Below are positions 24,362 to 37,000 of a stretch of 64,000 nt of DNA, piece after piece (position 1 is the first letter of the stretch; the number at the start of each line of letters is the position of its first letter). A program made the position numbers and the translations under genes. Location of the stretch: positions 3,531,163 through 3,595,162 of the forward strand of contig JABACO010000014.1 in NCBI GenBank assembly GCA_013339895.1. The letters run 5' to 3'. The stretch comes from Ephydatia muelleri (taxonomy: Eukaryota; Porifera; Demospongiae; Spongillida; Spongillidae). Under the pieces are notes generated by a model. That model made no database searches and was not told where the DNA came from. It was given only the letters and a program-made list of their open reading frames with translations.

Positions 24362-25070
24362 GTAGTCTCGTACCCAGACCCACATCACAGCAGCGGATGG
24401 ATTACATCACCGCTACGTGGAAGTAGGGTCTGGAGAATCTCTCGGCAAAATCGTGGCCAGTGGAATGTAATAATTAACATTAAGTCATACCACTGTCACG
24501 CGCTGCGGGTGATTACATGTATACGAGGTCATCTGATAATCGTGGTGACCTTGTGGGTAATCAATTGTCACCTGCAGTGTTGGTAAGATGAGTTACTGAT
24601 ATCTGCCCTGTCTAGTAGAATGGCATCGCTCCTGCATACACTGCTGTAGCATCTCTCCTTGTTAGTGCTTCGATCTGGTCCTTCATTAACGCGCAAGGGA
24701 CTAACAACGATGACTACTGACCCTCCCGCTCGTCTGTCGAACAGTTTAGGCAGGATCCAATAGCAGAAGGACTTCCCGCTTCCAGTTGGTAAAGAAACGT
24801 CACAACCACTGGCTTCAATTGCTGCTCGCTGGTCAGACGGAATGCCAAGCTTGATTGCAGCGGAGGTGATCTCATGCTACGAACGCTCGCGTGACTGTCA
24901 CGCGAAAAATTCAATTAAAACCACTAATTGCGCATGCTTGCAATCCGATTGTACCGTTCAGAATCGAACGGCGGGAGCCACGATTTTGCCGAGAGATTCT
25001 CCAGACCCTACTTCCACGTAGCCGTGATGTAATCCATCCGCTACTGTGGCGTGGGTCTGGGTACGAGACT
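24362..25070. mobile_element. Internally deleted relative of the DUF6589/RecQ element
   Basis: Ends AGTCTCGTACCCAGACCC (24364) and its inverse (ending 25070), flanked by AACATGCAC at 24353-24361 and 25071-25079. Long terminal inverted sequences include the GGATTACATCACCGCTACG block and GAGAATCTCTCGG. The minus strand at about 24880-24715 retains codons for SLPTGSGKSFCYW, the RecQ Walker A region. It is nested in the hAT element. Confidence 0.85.
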
Positions 25071-25708
25071 AACATGCACGTACGTGAAATAAATGCCGAG
25101 CGTTGGAGTTTTGAATTCAAATCCCTCACTATAGCTATAGGAATATCACGAGAGTTCGACAACTATTAAATAATGCAATGACAAGAATTCGATGTGGGCT
25201 ACACGTTATAATAACTTACCTAGTCTGCTTGTGTATACACCTTGGAAATTCGACTTGTGAAACTCTATTAGTATACTATAAGCATGCAGATTAATACTTC
25301 ATCACTGCATGTATTTACACTTACCGTTAAAACAGAGAGAAATTGATAAGATGACTGACAAGTGATCCGACAACAGCAAAGCACACTGAACTGAGACGTA
25401 TAAAATAATGCCTTTACACAAGATGTATAGTGCTTTTGAGAAAGGGTCTTTGTCTGGCGTAATAAAATGACGTCGATAACAAAAGGGGCAATAGCGCCTT
25501 TATCAAAGGATGTAGAACTGGCTAGCGCCTAACGGATGCCACGATCCATTGAATAAGTAATCAACACATACGCAAATTGATTATGTAATGGAGTCTACAA
25601 TGTACTGAATGAATATTATTATTGACGGTCCAGCGGGGGGGGGGGGGGGGGGGCGGGGAAATTCCCTAGTTTCCCCTCCCCCCCCCCCCCCCCCTCGATC
25701 CGCCTCTG

Positions 25709-26219
25709 CGATCGCAGATTTAGAAATCGAATGTAGTTCCGACGATGTTAACGTAAGTGTGCAAGGACATCCAATTTCGAATTCCAGTCAACCGATGGTT
25801 AAAGTATTGAACTATAAAGTTAATTCACATCGTTGACTGTAGCCGATTATTATTCATTTTAGCATTTTCCAACAAAAGCGTACTCGTTTCTCATGGAATG
25901 GGTGTTAAAAAGAAAACAGAGTGTTTTTGTATGACAGTGCTTACACATCTGTGTCTACTGATACCTTTCAGGTAATTTCAAGGCTAGTGCAATGTACAGA
26001 CTCATCATTTAAAATTGAAGTGATGAATATTTCCAAACAGAGTGGTGCTGTAGATTATCATTGCAGTGCTTACGAGTCTAGCATTTGATCAGGATCCTAC
26101 TCGCACCACCCTCCCCCCTTTTCTATCTGAATCCCCCTCCTCCTATCGCCGGATCTTGCTGGATACTAGTATATACAACTTCTGCCTGCACCCCCAAGAA
26201 ATAAACAAAGTCAGTAGTG
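25709..26219. other. Non-coding stretch
   Basis: Sequence flanking the hAT insertion. No gene is supported. The short hairpin-related repeat at about 25885-25910 is shared with 11943-11975. Confidence 0.4.
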
Positions 26220-26239
26220 TTATTTTTCAAAATAGACGC

Positions 26240-26269
26240 CGCACGCACGCACGCGCACACACGCTCACA

Positions 26270-26313
<44 letters not shown>

Positions 26314-26479
26314 ATATACACACACACACACATACACACCTCGATACACACACACACACACACACACACATACACACCTCGATACACACACACACATACA
26401 CACCTCGATACACACACAAACATACATACACACCTCGATACACACACACACACACACACAAACATACATACACACCTCG

Positions 26480-26561
<82 letters not shown>

Positions 26562-26576
26562 GTCGATATACACACA
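26240..26576. repeat. Long (CA)n microsatellite with a TACACACCTCGATA higher-order unit
   Basis: CA repeats interrupted at least five times by CATACACACCTCGATACA, showing that the array grew by duplicating a larger unit. Open frames here are repeat artefacts. Confidence 0.95.
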
Positions 26577-26764
26577 CAAATATGTACCAAAATACCGAGC
26601 GTCACATTTTAAAAGCGAGTACAGCAGGAATTCGAATTCACATATATCCTTCATAAATTTATTTGCTGATGATGCTGATCCGAGTGATGATACGAGCCTC
26701 ATCTGATCATAGATAGTATCTATGATCTGATAAATCGTTTCTCGAATATAATGTCAGATGAAAT

Positions 26765-26915
26765 GTTGAAATCCGAGAGAATCTTACGCATTACGGTAGA
26801 AATCACGCAGAAATCTGGAAATCCACAGAAATCAAATAGAAATCCAGAAATCAATCCGAAATCCGGAAATCGAACAGAAATCTAGAAAATGATTTCGAAA
26901 TCACCGTGATTTCGA
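26765..26915. repeat. Degenerate GAAATC-based tandem repeat
   Basis: About ten spaced copies of GAAATCCGGAAATC-like units of 11-14 bp, ending with the inverse form GATTTCGAAATC. Confidence 0.75.
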
Positions 26916-27059
26916 AATCTCGTACGCTTTATCACCTAGTGGCGGACCCCCTCGGTGCGCGATACTAAGAACTACGGAACTATTACCTGACAGCTGGAAG
27001 TTGTCACTATAAGTGTAGATTGTCAACAATATAAGCATGCTTGTAACAATATTCATAGC

Positions 27060-27200
27060 TGACCGAGCAGACCTTGTGTGTGCAATTTTGCACCCCCCTG
27101 GCTACGGGCCTGGTATAAGCATGTAGACGGATTAGGATGGTGGTGTGGGAACTCAGGGGCGTATGTAGGGGGGGCTTAGGGGGCTCGGGCAACCCCCTCC
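27060..27200. other. Fragments of hAT-like element termini
   Basis: CCCCCCTGGCTACGGGCCTG (ending 27112) and CAGGGGCGTATGTAGGGGG (about 27154) look like ends of two different hAT-like elements. Neither has a clear partner end nearby, so they are probably remnants. Confidence 0.5.
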
Positions 27201-27529
27201 GTCTCAAGAATGAAACAATTAAAGAAAGAATACAATTAAAAACGACAATTAAATCAGTATCATGTGCACTTTCCCTGTCACAACATGCTCAGCGGAAAGG
27301 CCGTTTAGTGGGCTAAAGCGGATAAAGTCTCATGCATGACAACTGAGAGGCTATCCGGACTTTCACTTCTACATAAACACCGTTGATATTCCTGTTGATG
27401 TACCAGAAGCGATTGATGAATTCGCTCGGCGCCACCCTTGGCGATTGCAATTAGTAGACATTCTTGCCGATTGAACTGATTTGTATAATCAAATCCATGT
27501 ACCACATTGTGATATGTATGCGCCTGCAC

Positions 27530-27709
27530 AGTATTAAAGTTGCATTGCTGGCAAATGCCAGAGCGCTTGCTGATCAGTTACTGATCAGCAAGCGCTCTGG
27601 CATTTGCCAGCAATGCAACTTTAATACTCTACCTTGTGATGACCGTGCACCTCTCACGCACATTACGACGTAATGTGCATGAGAGGTGCACGGTCATCAC
27701 AAGGTAGAG
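27530..27709. repeat. Two abutting long palindromes
   Basis: 27530-27628 is a perfect inverted repeat with 49-bp arms around a single base at 27579. 27627-27709 is a second inverted repeat with arms of about 41 bp, one or two mismatches and a centre near 27668. They overlap by two bases. No coding content was recognised. Confidence 0.9.
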
Positions 27710-28066
27710 CCTTCCATCACAATGCCATCAACTTAGCTGTTGCTGAAGCCTGGGTTCCCTCTCAGTCAGCGGAATAACAATGTTACGCGTTTACGCTTCT
27801 GTTAGTATGGCATTGGATGTATTGCAATCGATCAACTCATCCCGTTTGTTCTAAGCTTTGTGCTGTCCAAAAGTATACATGCATTTATTATTGTGTATAT
27901 GAGCAATAAATCGGCACGGGCCAATATTCGATGTATATATGTTAGGCGCAATCTATTGATTTGCGCAATTTATAAATTGCGCTGCGCATTATGTGAATCC
28001 ACGTAGTGCGCAATAATTTATAAATTGCGCCACGTGGTTGACCAGCGTTAACACTTCAGTTCCAAT

Positions 28067-31000
28067 ATGTCTAAAGAGGAGCACCGAATGATATTCGAGA
28101 AGTTTTGCCGTGAAAGGTACACTGTTAAAAAAAAAGGCCCGAGGGGTGTTAGGTTTGAGGGGTGTTACAGCCCAAGGAGTGTTATGGCAACACACAAGGG
28201 TGTTAAGCTGACATCTTGGGGTGTTGGCAGACTACGTTAGGGTGTTAGGAGCAACCCCCAGCAAAGGTGGGGTGTTAGGTCGTTTTAAAGGTGTGTTGTC
28301 ATATAACACTGATTTACCGCATTTACACCCCAGTAGGAGTTCCTAGCCTTGTTTAGTAATTACTTTCTGACGGAGAGGGCGTGGTTTGGTAGATGATATG
28401 ACTATAATGGCAGCTGTGACTTCGTAGTTGGAGGTGATACTGGACTTCAAGTGGTATGCACGCACACATGTGACACAACGTACCAGTACAAAACGTCTAC
28501 CATAGGCTGGCCATCGCCCGTGCGTTGGTGACCCGAGTGGCGCGTGCGCGTGTAGATATCAAGTAGGTATACTAGTAGGCCTACACGCTGTTTTCAACAT
28601 GTAATTACCGTATGCATGCATGTAATCTCGATGTGCTTATGAAGGCTTGCGTGCAATGTTCATGTATGTGCACTGCTGTGTGTATAGTTCGCTAGCGTGT
28701 TGTAGTACCCCAGTATGCTGCTAAATGTCAAATTTGATGCAAGCTTGTTTATTATCCTGCATGCCACTTTGTGCTGAGAGTGAAGGTTAAGTACAATGGC
28801 AGTGCTTGTGTGGTAACAGTGACTGTGTATTAAAATTCATCTGGATTCTATTTAGACCACACCATAGTAAAATGGCATGGGAACATATACATTATTACTC
28901 ACAAGTGTCTATTATATGTATGCATGTAATATCACATATAGCTCAAGGAAGCAGCATATTGCATGACATCTAGCAGAAAGCATGTAAGGTAGTCCTTTTA
29001 AAAAATATATTTAACAGACCTGTTGCAGCTTGAACATTGGGTGTATGCTAAAAGTGTTCATGCATTCATGCGATTACATATATACCACATGCAGATCCTG
29101 ATAGCTATCGTGAAGAAATATGCTGGATGAATGAATGCTGTCAAACACTTGTAAGGGTAGGCTAAAGTACTTCACTAGTGACAGTGTTTGAACCCTTTTT
29201 GTAGGTACAGTGTTGTTGTGGGATTAAATATCATTTTTGTGACATTTCGGTCAAAATGTATGCCTGGTTTGGTGTAATGACTGATACAAGATAAATACAA
29301 TAACTATTAATTGTTTGACAATGTCCATATGCATGCACATGTTTGCATAACAGATGCACTTATACGTACAAATTTTTACACGAGCTGCACACACATACAC
29401 ATAACCACACATGCGCATGCATGTATACACACGTACACACATACATATGTACTCACACACAAATACACATAACCACACACACATGTATATACACATACAC
29501 ACATGTGCATCCATCACACAAATGTACACACACACATGCCACACATACACATGCACACACACAATGCACACATGCACACACGCTGCACACACACATGCAC
29601 ACACATGCACACACACATGTACCACGTACATGACAGACTCACACACACGTACAGACACATACATACACATACACACACATGCACACACAACACACACAAT
29701 GAACACACACAATGCACACATGCACACACAATGCACACATGCACACACGTGCAGACATACACACATGCACACACATGCACACACAAGCACACTCCATGCA
29801 CACATGCACACATGTGCAGACATTCACACATGCACACACAAGCACACACACATGCACACACATGCACACATGTGCATGACAGACACACACTTACACATAT
29901 GAACACATACACACACATGCACACACAATGCACACATGTACACATGCATACGCAGGCTCGTAGGCAGGAAGTCTGGCAGGGGGGGGGGGGTCGATTAATA
30001 GGACTGCAGGACTGTTGGGGTAGGGGGGAGGTGGGGCCTCACATTTAGCCAAATATGAAGGGGGGGGGGGGCCTCACAATCAGGCATCAAACAAGGGGGA
30101 TTGACCAACCCCCTGGCTACAGGCCTGCATACACACATGGCACACATGCACATACACACACACACACGAATTCACACACACAATGCACACATATTAACAC
30201 ACATGCACATGTGTGTATGTGTATAATTCATGTGTGTATGTGTATGCATACATGTACACACACATTCACACATACACAGAAATACTGTTGGACACTCTGA
30301 GAGAAGTGCACTTTTTGCAATTGGAACTACTCAAAAGTCCTGTATAGCTTTCCTCACATTTGGACAACTCTATATCTTAGACATCCTGAATACCTACAGT
30401 GTACCCTAGCTATTTGTGTCCTTTCTTGTCATCGTGAGACATGTTGATTGTCCACAATTGTAACAAATATACATGTAAGTTCATGCTAAAAATGTTTCGT
30501 TGCGCATGCGTGACCTTTAGAAACACGTTCTGTTATTTATGAACAGGTACGTTCGGTGTTACATGACTTTTTGGTAAGCTATTTGTTTCCTTCCAGCGTT
30601 GAGCGATGCATTTGAGTAAGACGAGTTGAGCGCTTTGAAGAGAGTTCATCGAGAACAGCAGTTCGCGATCGGACCGGAATGCCTGTTTATACGCTCTAGC
30701 TAAGGAAAATTCGGCTACTACTGTGTGCTGCGCTACCCACTATAATGAGCCACTGCTTAAGGCAGGTAAGTACCTTGTCGCGAACGCCCTTACAAAGGTC
30801 ATATGACACGCTGGCTCTAGCAAGCCTTCGAGGTAAGCTTAACAATCTGTACGATTGACGTTGTTATTGTCACCGATCTGCTTAGCGAACATGACCGTCA
30901 TCGGACTGATGGCTGCACCCAAGATTCACTTAAGGGTCATTCCATGGCTTTTCAACCTAAAGTTGGACGCTATGTTTTAGATTTTGGTCCAACTTCTCAT

Positions 31001-34000
31001 ATATATGTGTCCTGATATGAAAGTAACTTTAGCCCAAAAATATTTTTAATAACGTTAATGGTTTACGAAATAAACATTCCTGAATAATTAATTTTTTCCT
31101 CAAAATTGCAACTTTGCCAAGTTATAACTTTCTTCTCACTAATGTTGTATGGGTATATTTGGCATCAAATCGATGCTCTTTATGTGTACTACTACAATAT
31201 GATATATTTTTATTAAGGAGGTTAAAGGGTTAAATAATAAATGCGTCTATAACACGGTTTACAATATTGAGGTTGATACTCCAACCTTTTTTTTTACAAA
31301 AGGGAAGCCACCTATTGTCTTTATGTTTTTACAAAATAAAAAGTTGGAGTATCAGCTAGTTCTGGGAACCACATACGTTTGAACATTATGGACGCCATTT
31401 TTTTTTCTACATTGTTGTTTTTAGCACTAATGAAAAGTAAGTGCTGTTTACATACGTCACAAGTGCTATTATGTAATAATCATCATCAGCTATCACCAGA
31501 GATATCTGCTATCACAACTTAGGTTTTAAAAGTATAATAATTATAAAAGAGCGCGCATCTTTTGGAGTAATGGGAGCACTGTTCAGGTAAGTGTAATTAG
31601 CTTTGTATAATAGTATACTGCTTCAAACTGCATGTTGCTTCTTAATTTTGGATTGAAAGTAAAAGGCAGCTGGATACTGACGTTGGATCGGATGCTGATG
31701 TTCTTGCCCCTGGTTGTGATGTGAGCATAGGCGATTCCAATGTTGTTGATGGCGCAGATGTGAATCCGCCTAGTGCGGATGCGGGCCCGGATCCTTGTGT
31801 TTCGAATCATGATGTACTACCGCTAAGTACCAGTGGTCCCAGATGTGCCGGTCTCAACTGAAGCAATGATGCCTTGTACAGCCCGTCGTGGAATCGTGGA
31901 AATCCCACTCTGCGGTCTCAACCACTGGTCGTGGATCCGCTCAATCTATGTACTGCCAGCAATCGAAGGAGAACACGAGGCCAAATATGGCATTTCACCC
32001 GTTTTTATTCACCAACACACCGGTCACCACGCCGCTCATAGCACACCGGTCACCACACCAGTCACGTTCACCAGCACACCGGTCACCACGCCGGTCACGT
32101 TCTCGGCGTGGTGAACGTGTACGTGACCGGCGTGGTGACCGGTATGCTGGTGAATATGAGCGGCCGTGGTGACCGGTGTGTTGGTGATTAAAAACGGGTG
32201 AAATGCCATATTTGGCCTCGTGTTCTCCTTCGATTGCTGGCAGTACATAGATTGAGCGGATCCACGACCAGTGGTTGAGACCGCAGAGTGGGATTTCCAC
32301 GATTCCACGACGGGCTGTACGAGGCATCATTGCTTCAGTTGAGACCGGCACATCTGGGACCACTGGTACTTAGCGGTAGTACATCATGATTCGAAACACA
32401 AGGATCCGGGCCCGCATCCGCACTAGGCGGATTCACATCTGCGCCATCAACAACATTGGAATCGCCTATGCTCACATCACAACCAGGGGCAAGAACATCA
32501 GCATCCGATCCAACGTCAGTATCCAGCTGCCTTTTACTTTCAATCCAAAATTAAGAAGCAACATGCAGTTTGAAGCAGTATACTATTATACAAAGCTAAT
32601 TACACTTACCTGAACAGTGCTCCCATTACTCCAAAAGATGCGCGCTCTTTTATAATTATTATACTTTTAAAACCTAAGTTGTGATAGCAGATATCTCTGG
32701 TGATAGCTGATGATGATTATTACATAATAGCACTTGTGACGTATGTAAACAGCACTTACTTTTCATTAGTGCTAAAAACAACAATGTAGAAAAAAATGGC
32801 GTCCATAATGTTCAAACGTCACGGCTGTTTGCGGCTGGAAACTAGGTTTATAATTGGAATATTCGGTAATAGAAATAAAAACAATGATAAAGACCTAATT
32901 ATGTCTGATGTATGTTCCAACGTTGTTGGTACTCTTCTGTGTGTTGCAAATGGACATATAATATATTAAATAGCGTCCTACACGACTGTAGACTATTACA
33001 CACTCGTCACGCATGCTCTACATTAAACGCATGCATTATGCGCAGCGTGTTTACATAAGGCCACGCGGAAGACATAATGGAGGGGTGCATAGAAACATCC
33101 ATAGGACAGCCATCTGGAAGTTGTCCCGAAGGTAAGCTTGCCGTCTCCTCAATTATCACACATGGTTATGCTAATTAGCACGTACCTGAAGAGTGGACGA
33201 ATTTTCTGTAATCCCGAAATCCCTCGGTGTTTTTTATGAATAAAATATGATTGTTGACATATATACGCGCATTGTTTTCAACAAATAGGAACTGAATATC
33301 ACATGAAACAAGTGCAGCTACATTGCAGGGTGTGTGGACAACGTTTGACAAAGGTTAAAACAAAAAGTATTGCATATCAGTGCAAGGCAATAGCAGAAAA
33401 GCTGCAGACAGCATTTGGTATTGACACCAGTGGTGATGACCTACACATACATCCAGAAAGCATGTGTAAGTGTTGCAAACTGTCAATGGACAGGGTGATA
33501 AGTGCCATGAAGAATAAGGTACATCACAGGAGTGCTGTTGTTCTGTTCCAGTGGGAGAAGCATTCTAATCAGGAATGCAAGGTAAAAGGTGTACGTGGGG
33601 AACATGTCACTAAAAAATGCATCTCTACAGATGTGTGAGCACTTTCATGCCAGTGCAAAAGGTGGCAATCCTAAAGGGGCCAGACCAACTACTGGCAGAG
33701 GCCGCATCCCAGGTGTAACCCCTAATATGATCATTTCAAGGATCAATAGCATAGCCCCCCGTCCAATCATCTCACCTGAGCATCCTTTTCCAAGACCACC
33801 ACTATCAAAAGACAATCTGTCTGTTTCAGTATTAAACCAACTTGAGTGCCCTTTATGCGTTGACATCCTGGCTCAACCGATACAGCTGCCATGCAGTACA
33901 CTGGCATGTGCCCAATGTATAATACAGTGGGTGGTAACAACAGCCTCAGTGCACTGTCCTTGCTGTTTTTCGCAGCAGCCAATAGTTCTGCCACTCCTCC

Positions 34001-37000
34001 AGCCAGCTTCCCACTTAGTACTACTGTTGTTAAAGGATGTTGTGGTACACTGTGTGAGCTGTAGTAGAGACATGAGGGCTGGAGCTTACGAAGAGCATGA
34101 GTGTGTGCTGACACTCACAGCTAGTGAAGAAAGAGCAGCAGCTGGGTTACTGAAGAGGGCCATCTCCACTAGTTCAAAAGGGATCATCCAACTTGGTACA
34201 GGGGGAACAGTAAGTGTATTCAATGTCAACAACACACAATGTTTACCACTTATGCTCTGACCACTCTGTTTAGCCAGTGACATTCATGCGCATTACAAAC
34301 CCTCACAATTCAACCACAGCCGTATGTTCAAGAACCCTCAAGTCAAGATGCTCTGAGTTGCAGGCCATTCGAAGGGTTGTTAGTGGTGGACAGCCATCTG
34401 TGCTCCTTCAGAATGAAGTGCTCTCACTAGGAGATGAACAACGGAGGGCCTTGCTAAAGGAGGCTGGCATCTCTGATGAGATAAAAATTGGACCAGCAGA
34501 GGTGCTAGCCATTAAAGTAGGCCTTGCAATACCCTGGAACAAGATACGAATACTTCGAAGGTATAAAGCATTGCAGTCATACCTTAACTGTCAAATGTGA
34601 TGTAACTGTCTTCCCAGGTGGCTGAAAGCATCAAACATTTCCCTGGCATGTGAGGAAAGAATGCGCCATGCTTCTAGGAAGGCAGTTGGAGAAAACCTAA
34701 AAGGAGAACTTGCTCCATTTTCCTTCTCACTACCATCAGGTGGAGAAGAGTTTCGAGGAGCCCCTTTGGTGTTCATTCCTGACTTGATCCTCAAGGTTGT
34801 TGAGCTATTGGAGGAGAATGACCGGTAATGGTTTATACCAAACATTAATTACCACCACATGACCCTTATATTGTGCACAGCGCTGGCAGGCTGACCTGGC
34901 ACAATGGTGTTATACCAGCTAGTGAGATATGGATAAAACTGGGAGGGGACAAAGGAGGCGGAACATTCAAGATGAACTTCCAGATCGTCAATCTTGCTGC
35001 TCCCAACTCTGTGAACAACACCTGTGTGTTTTGTTGTTTTGAGGCTGATGATAGCTACACCAACTTGCACATAGCCCTTGAGCGATACAAGGAGCAAGTG
35101 GAACACCTACAGGGAATGACATGGAGGTGAGCATTATTGTACAGTAGGATGCTCAAGTGTGAGAATTGCATCCATACATGTAACCTAGGGTGTATACAGT
35201 CAAGGTTTTTTTGTGTGGCGATTACGAATTCCTATCCACGATGTATGGATTGTCTGGAGCTTGTGGTATGTGGATAGTACACCATCATTAGCTCACAGTG
35301 ATGTTTCATACACAACAGGATCATATCCATGCTTGTATTGCTTAATCCCCAACAAGAATATGGCAACGCCTCTCTCAGCACGTGGCCATGCTCCACCCAG
35401 ATCCCTACATTCAATCCACACTCACCATCAAAAATATCTTGCATCAGGTGGAGTCAGGAAAACAGCCCAACAGTTTTATAATTGCATCTGTGAACCCATC
35501 TTTGACATCCCTACTGAACAGGTACTCAGTCATGATATGCATGCTAATGTATTTACATTGTACTAAAATAGATCTGCCCACCTGGCCTTCATATCACTAT
35601 GGGGATTTTTACAAAGCTCTTTGAATTGTTTGAAGATTTTTGCCACAGTCTAGACTTGGAGCTAGCCTTCTACCACACTGAAGTGGACCAGTCTAGGTAC
35701 TCTTTGTACAGCCAAGAGTTGCAAAGGCTTCACCAGTACAAAGTTGAGCTACAGGAAGCAAAACAATCTGAATCAGTTTTACAGCAGTTGGCCACTTACA
35801 TGGCTGTGCTCATTGGAGAGTCCAATCCACTGACTGCAGATCTACTACACCAATCTGCCAATACATCTAAAATTGTAAAGCAACTGGTAAGAAAATGAGA
35901 AAATAAAGATGCATCAGAGTTAATATGCACCCTTAGGAAACCAAGATAGCTGCTAGCACTGCAGTTGTTACAAGGGAGTTTCCTTTAAATGAAGGCCCTT
36001 TTGTCAAAGAGCTAGACATGGCTTTACAGTCCATTGGTGTTCATCGGCAGCAATACTTTGGTGGCACCTTTGTCGGTAACCATGTACACAAAACTCTTAA
36101 GGTAACAGAGGTAATAACACAAGATGTGTGCTACTAATTAACACTCTTCTAGCTCCCTAACATCAACACATTGTGCAGTGCTATTTGCAAATTGGCTGAA
36201 AGCAGCCTGCCTCAACAATCAGAAATGGTTGCAACCAGGACTATGATTTTTTTAAATGCATTTTCAAAGTTTGCAAAATGCCATTCAATTTATGACCAAA
36301 ACTTCATAGATGAGGCTCAAGTCCATGAACTAGGTAGGTAATACATCCGTTCTTCTGTATGTTCACTGTTGTCATTACAATGTGTTTTAAACAGAACAAT
36401 CTGTGCAGGAGTTCATGGAGCTCTTTCGGACAAACTTTCCTAAGGGCACAATACCCATTAAGATGCACATGGTTGAGGACCATGCTGTGCAGTGGGCAAG
36501 GTCTACTCATGTTGGATTCGGCCTACTTGGGGAGCAGGGTGCTGAATCTGTACATGCTAAGTTTAACAATTTAGCTAGAGCGTATAGTGCCATAAAGGGC
36601 AAGGTACATCAGTTAAAATGCATAGTAGCAGAACACTTAGTTAGCATTGCACCACACAATGTGGCAGCTATACCACCACCAAAGAAAAGGAAGAAGTAAA
36701 TGATGACAGTCAAACCATTATACATATATGTCCTTTTAATCATCAATGAACATGAAAAGTCGGAGACAAAATAATGCTTGCATATATAGTTACTTATACA
36801 ACAAATCTCACCCGTAAAAATGGCGCTTTTCCAGAAGCTTGAAAACCACTTCAGAAAATTCGTCCGTCTTGGTCTTGGTAAGAAAGAGGTAGCACTTTCT
36901 ATGTACCTTAGCGTGAATGTTAAGCTGGAGCCTAGTCAACTTCCAGAGGGTAGGTATCATATATCATGCCCACGAGGTCCGTATAAGCAGATCGAAGGTC

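Larger units (their letters stand above)
21295..25708 (-). mobile_element. Decayed hAT element
   Basis: The left terminus CAGGGGCGGATCTAGG (21295) and right terminus CCTCGATCCGCCTCTG (ending 25708) are inverted repeats. Flanking sequences share only CGATC, shorter than the 8-bp duplication expected for hAT, so an end may have eroded. The interior holds a hAT transposase pseudogene and, nested in it, the 24362-25070 element. Opposed G and C homopolymers lie near the right end (25636-25695). Confidence 0.7.

Noticed and set aside
26066..26702. Long ORFs in both strands over the CA repeat
   Set aside because: They encode only His-Thr or Cys-Val runs from a microsatellite; no codon or domain signal.
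29251..30048. ORFs of 140-190 codons in CA-rich DNA
   Set aside because: Same repeat artefact; interrupted by a MITE.
31583..32613. Mirror-image ORFs of 75-122 codons
   Set aside because: They are the two arms of a foldback; no recognisable domain and no splice context.
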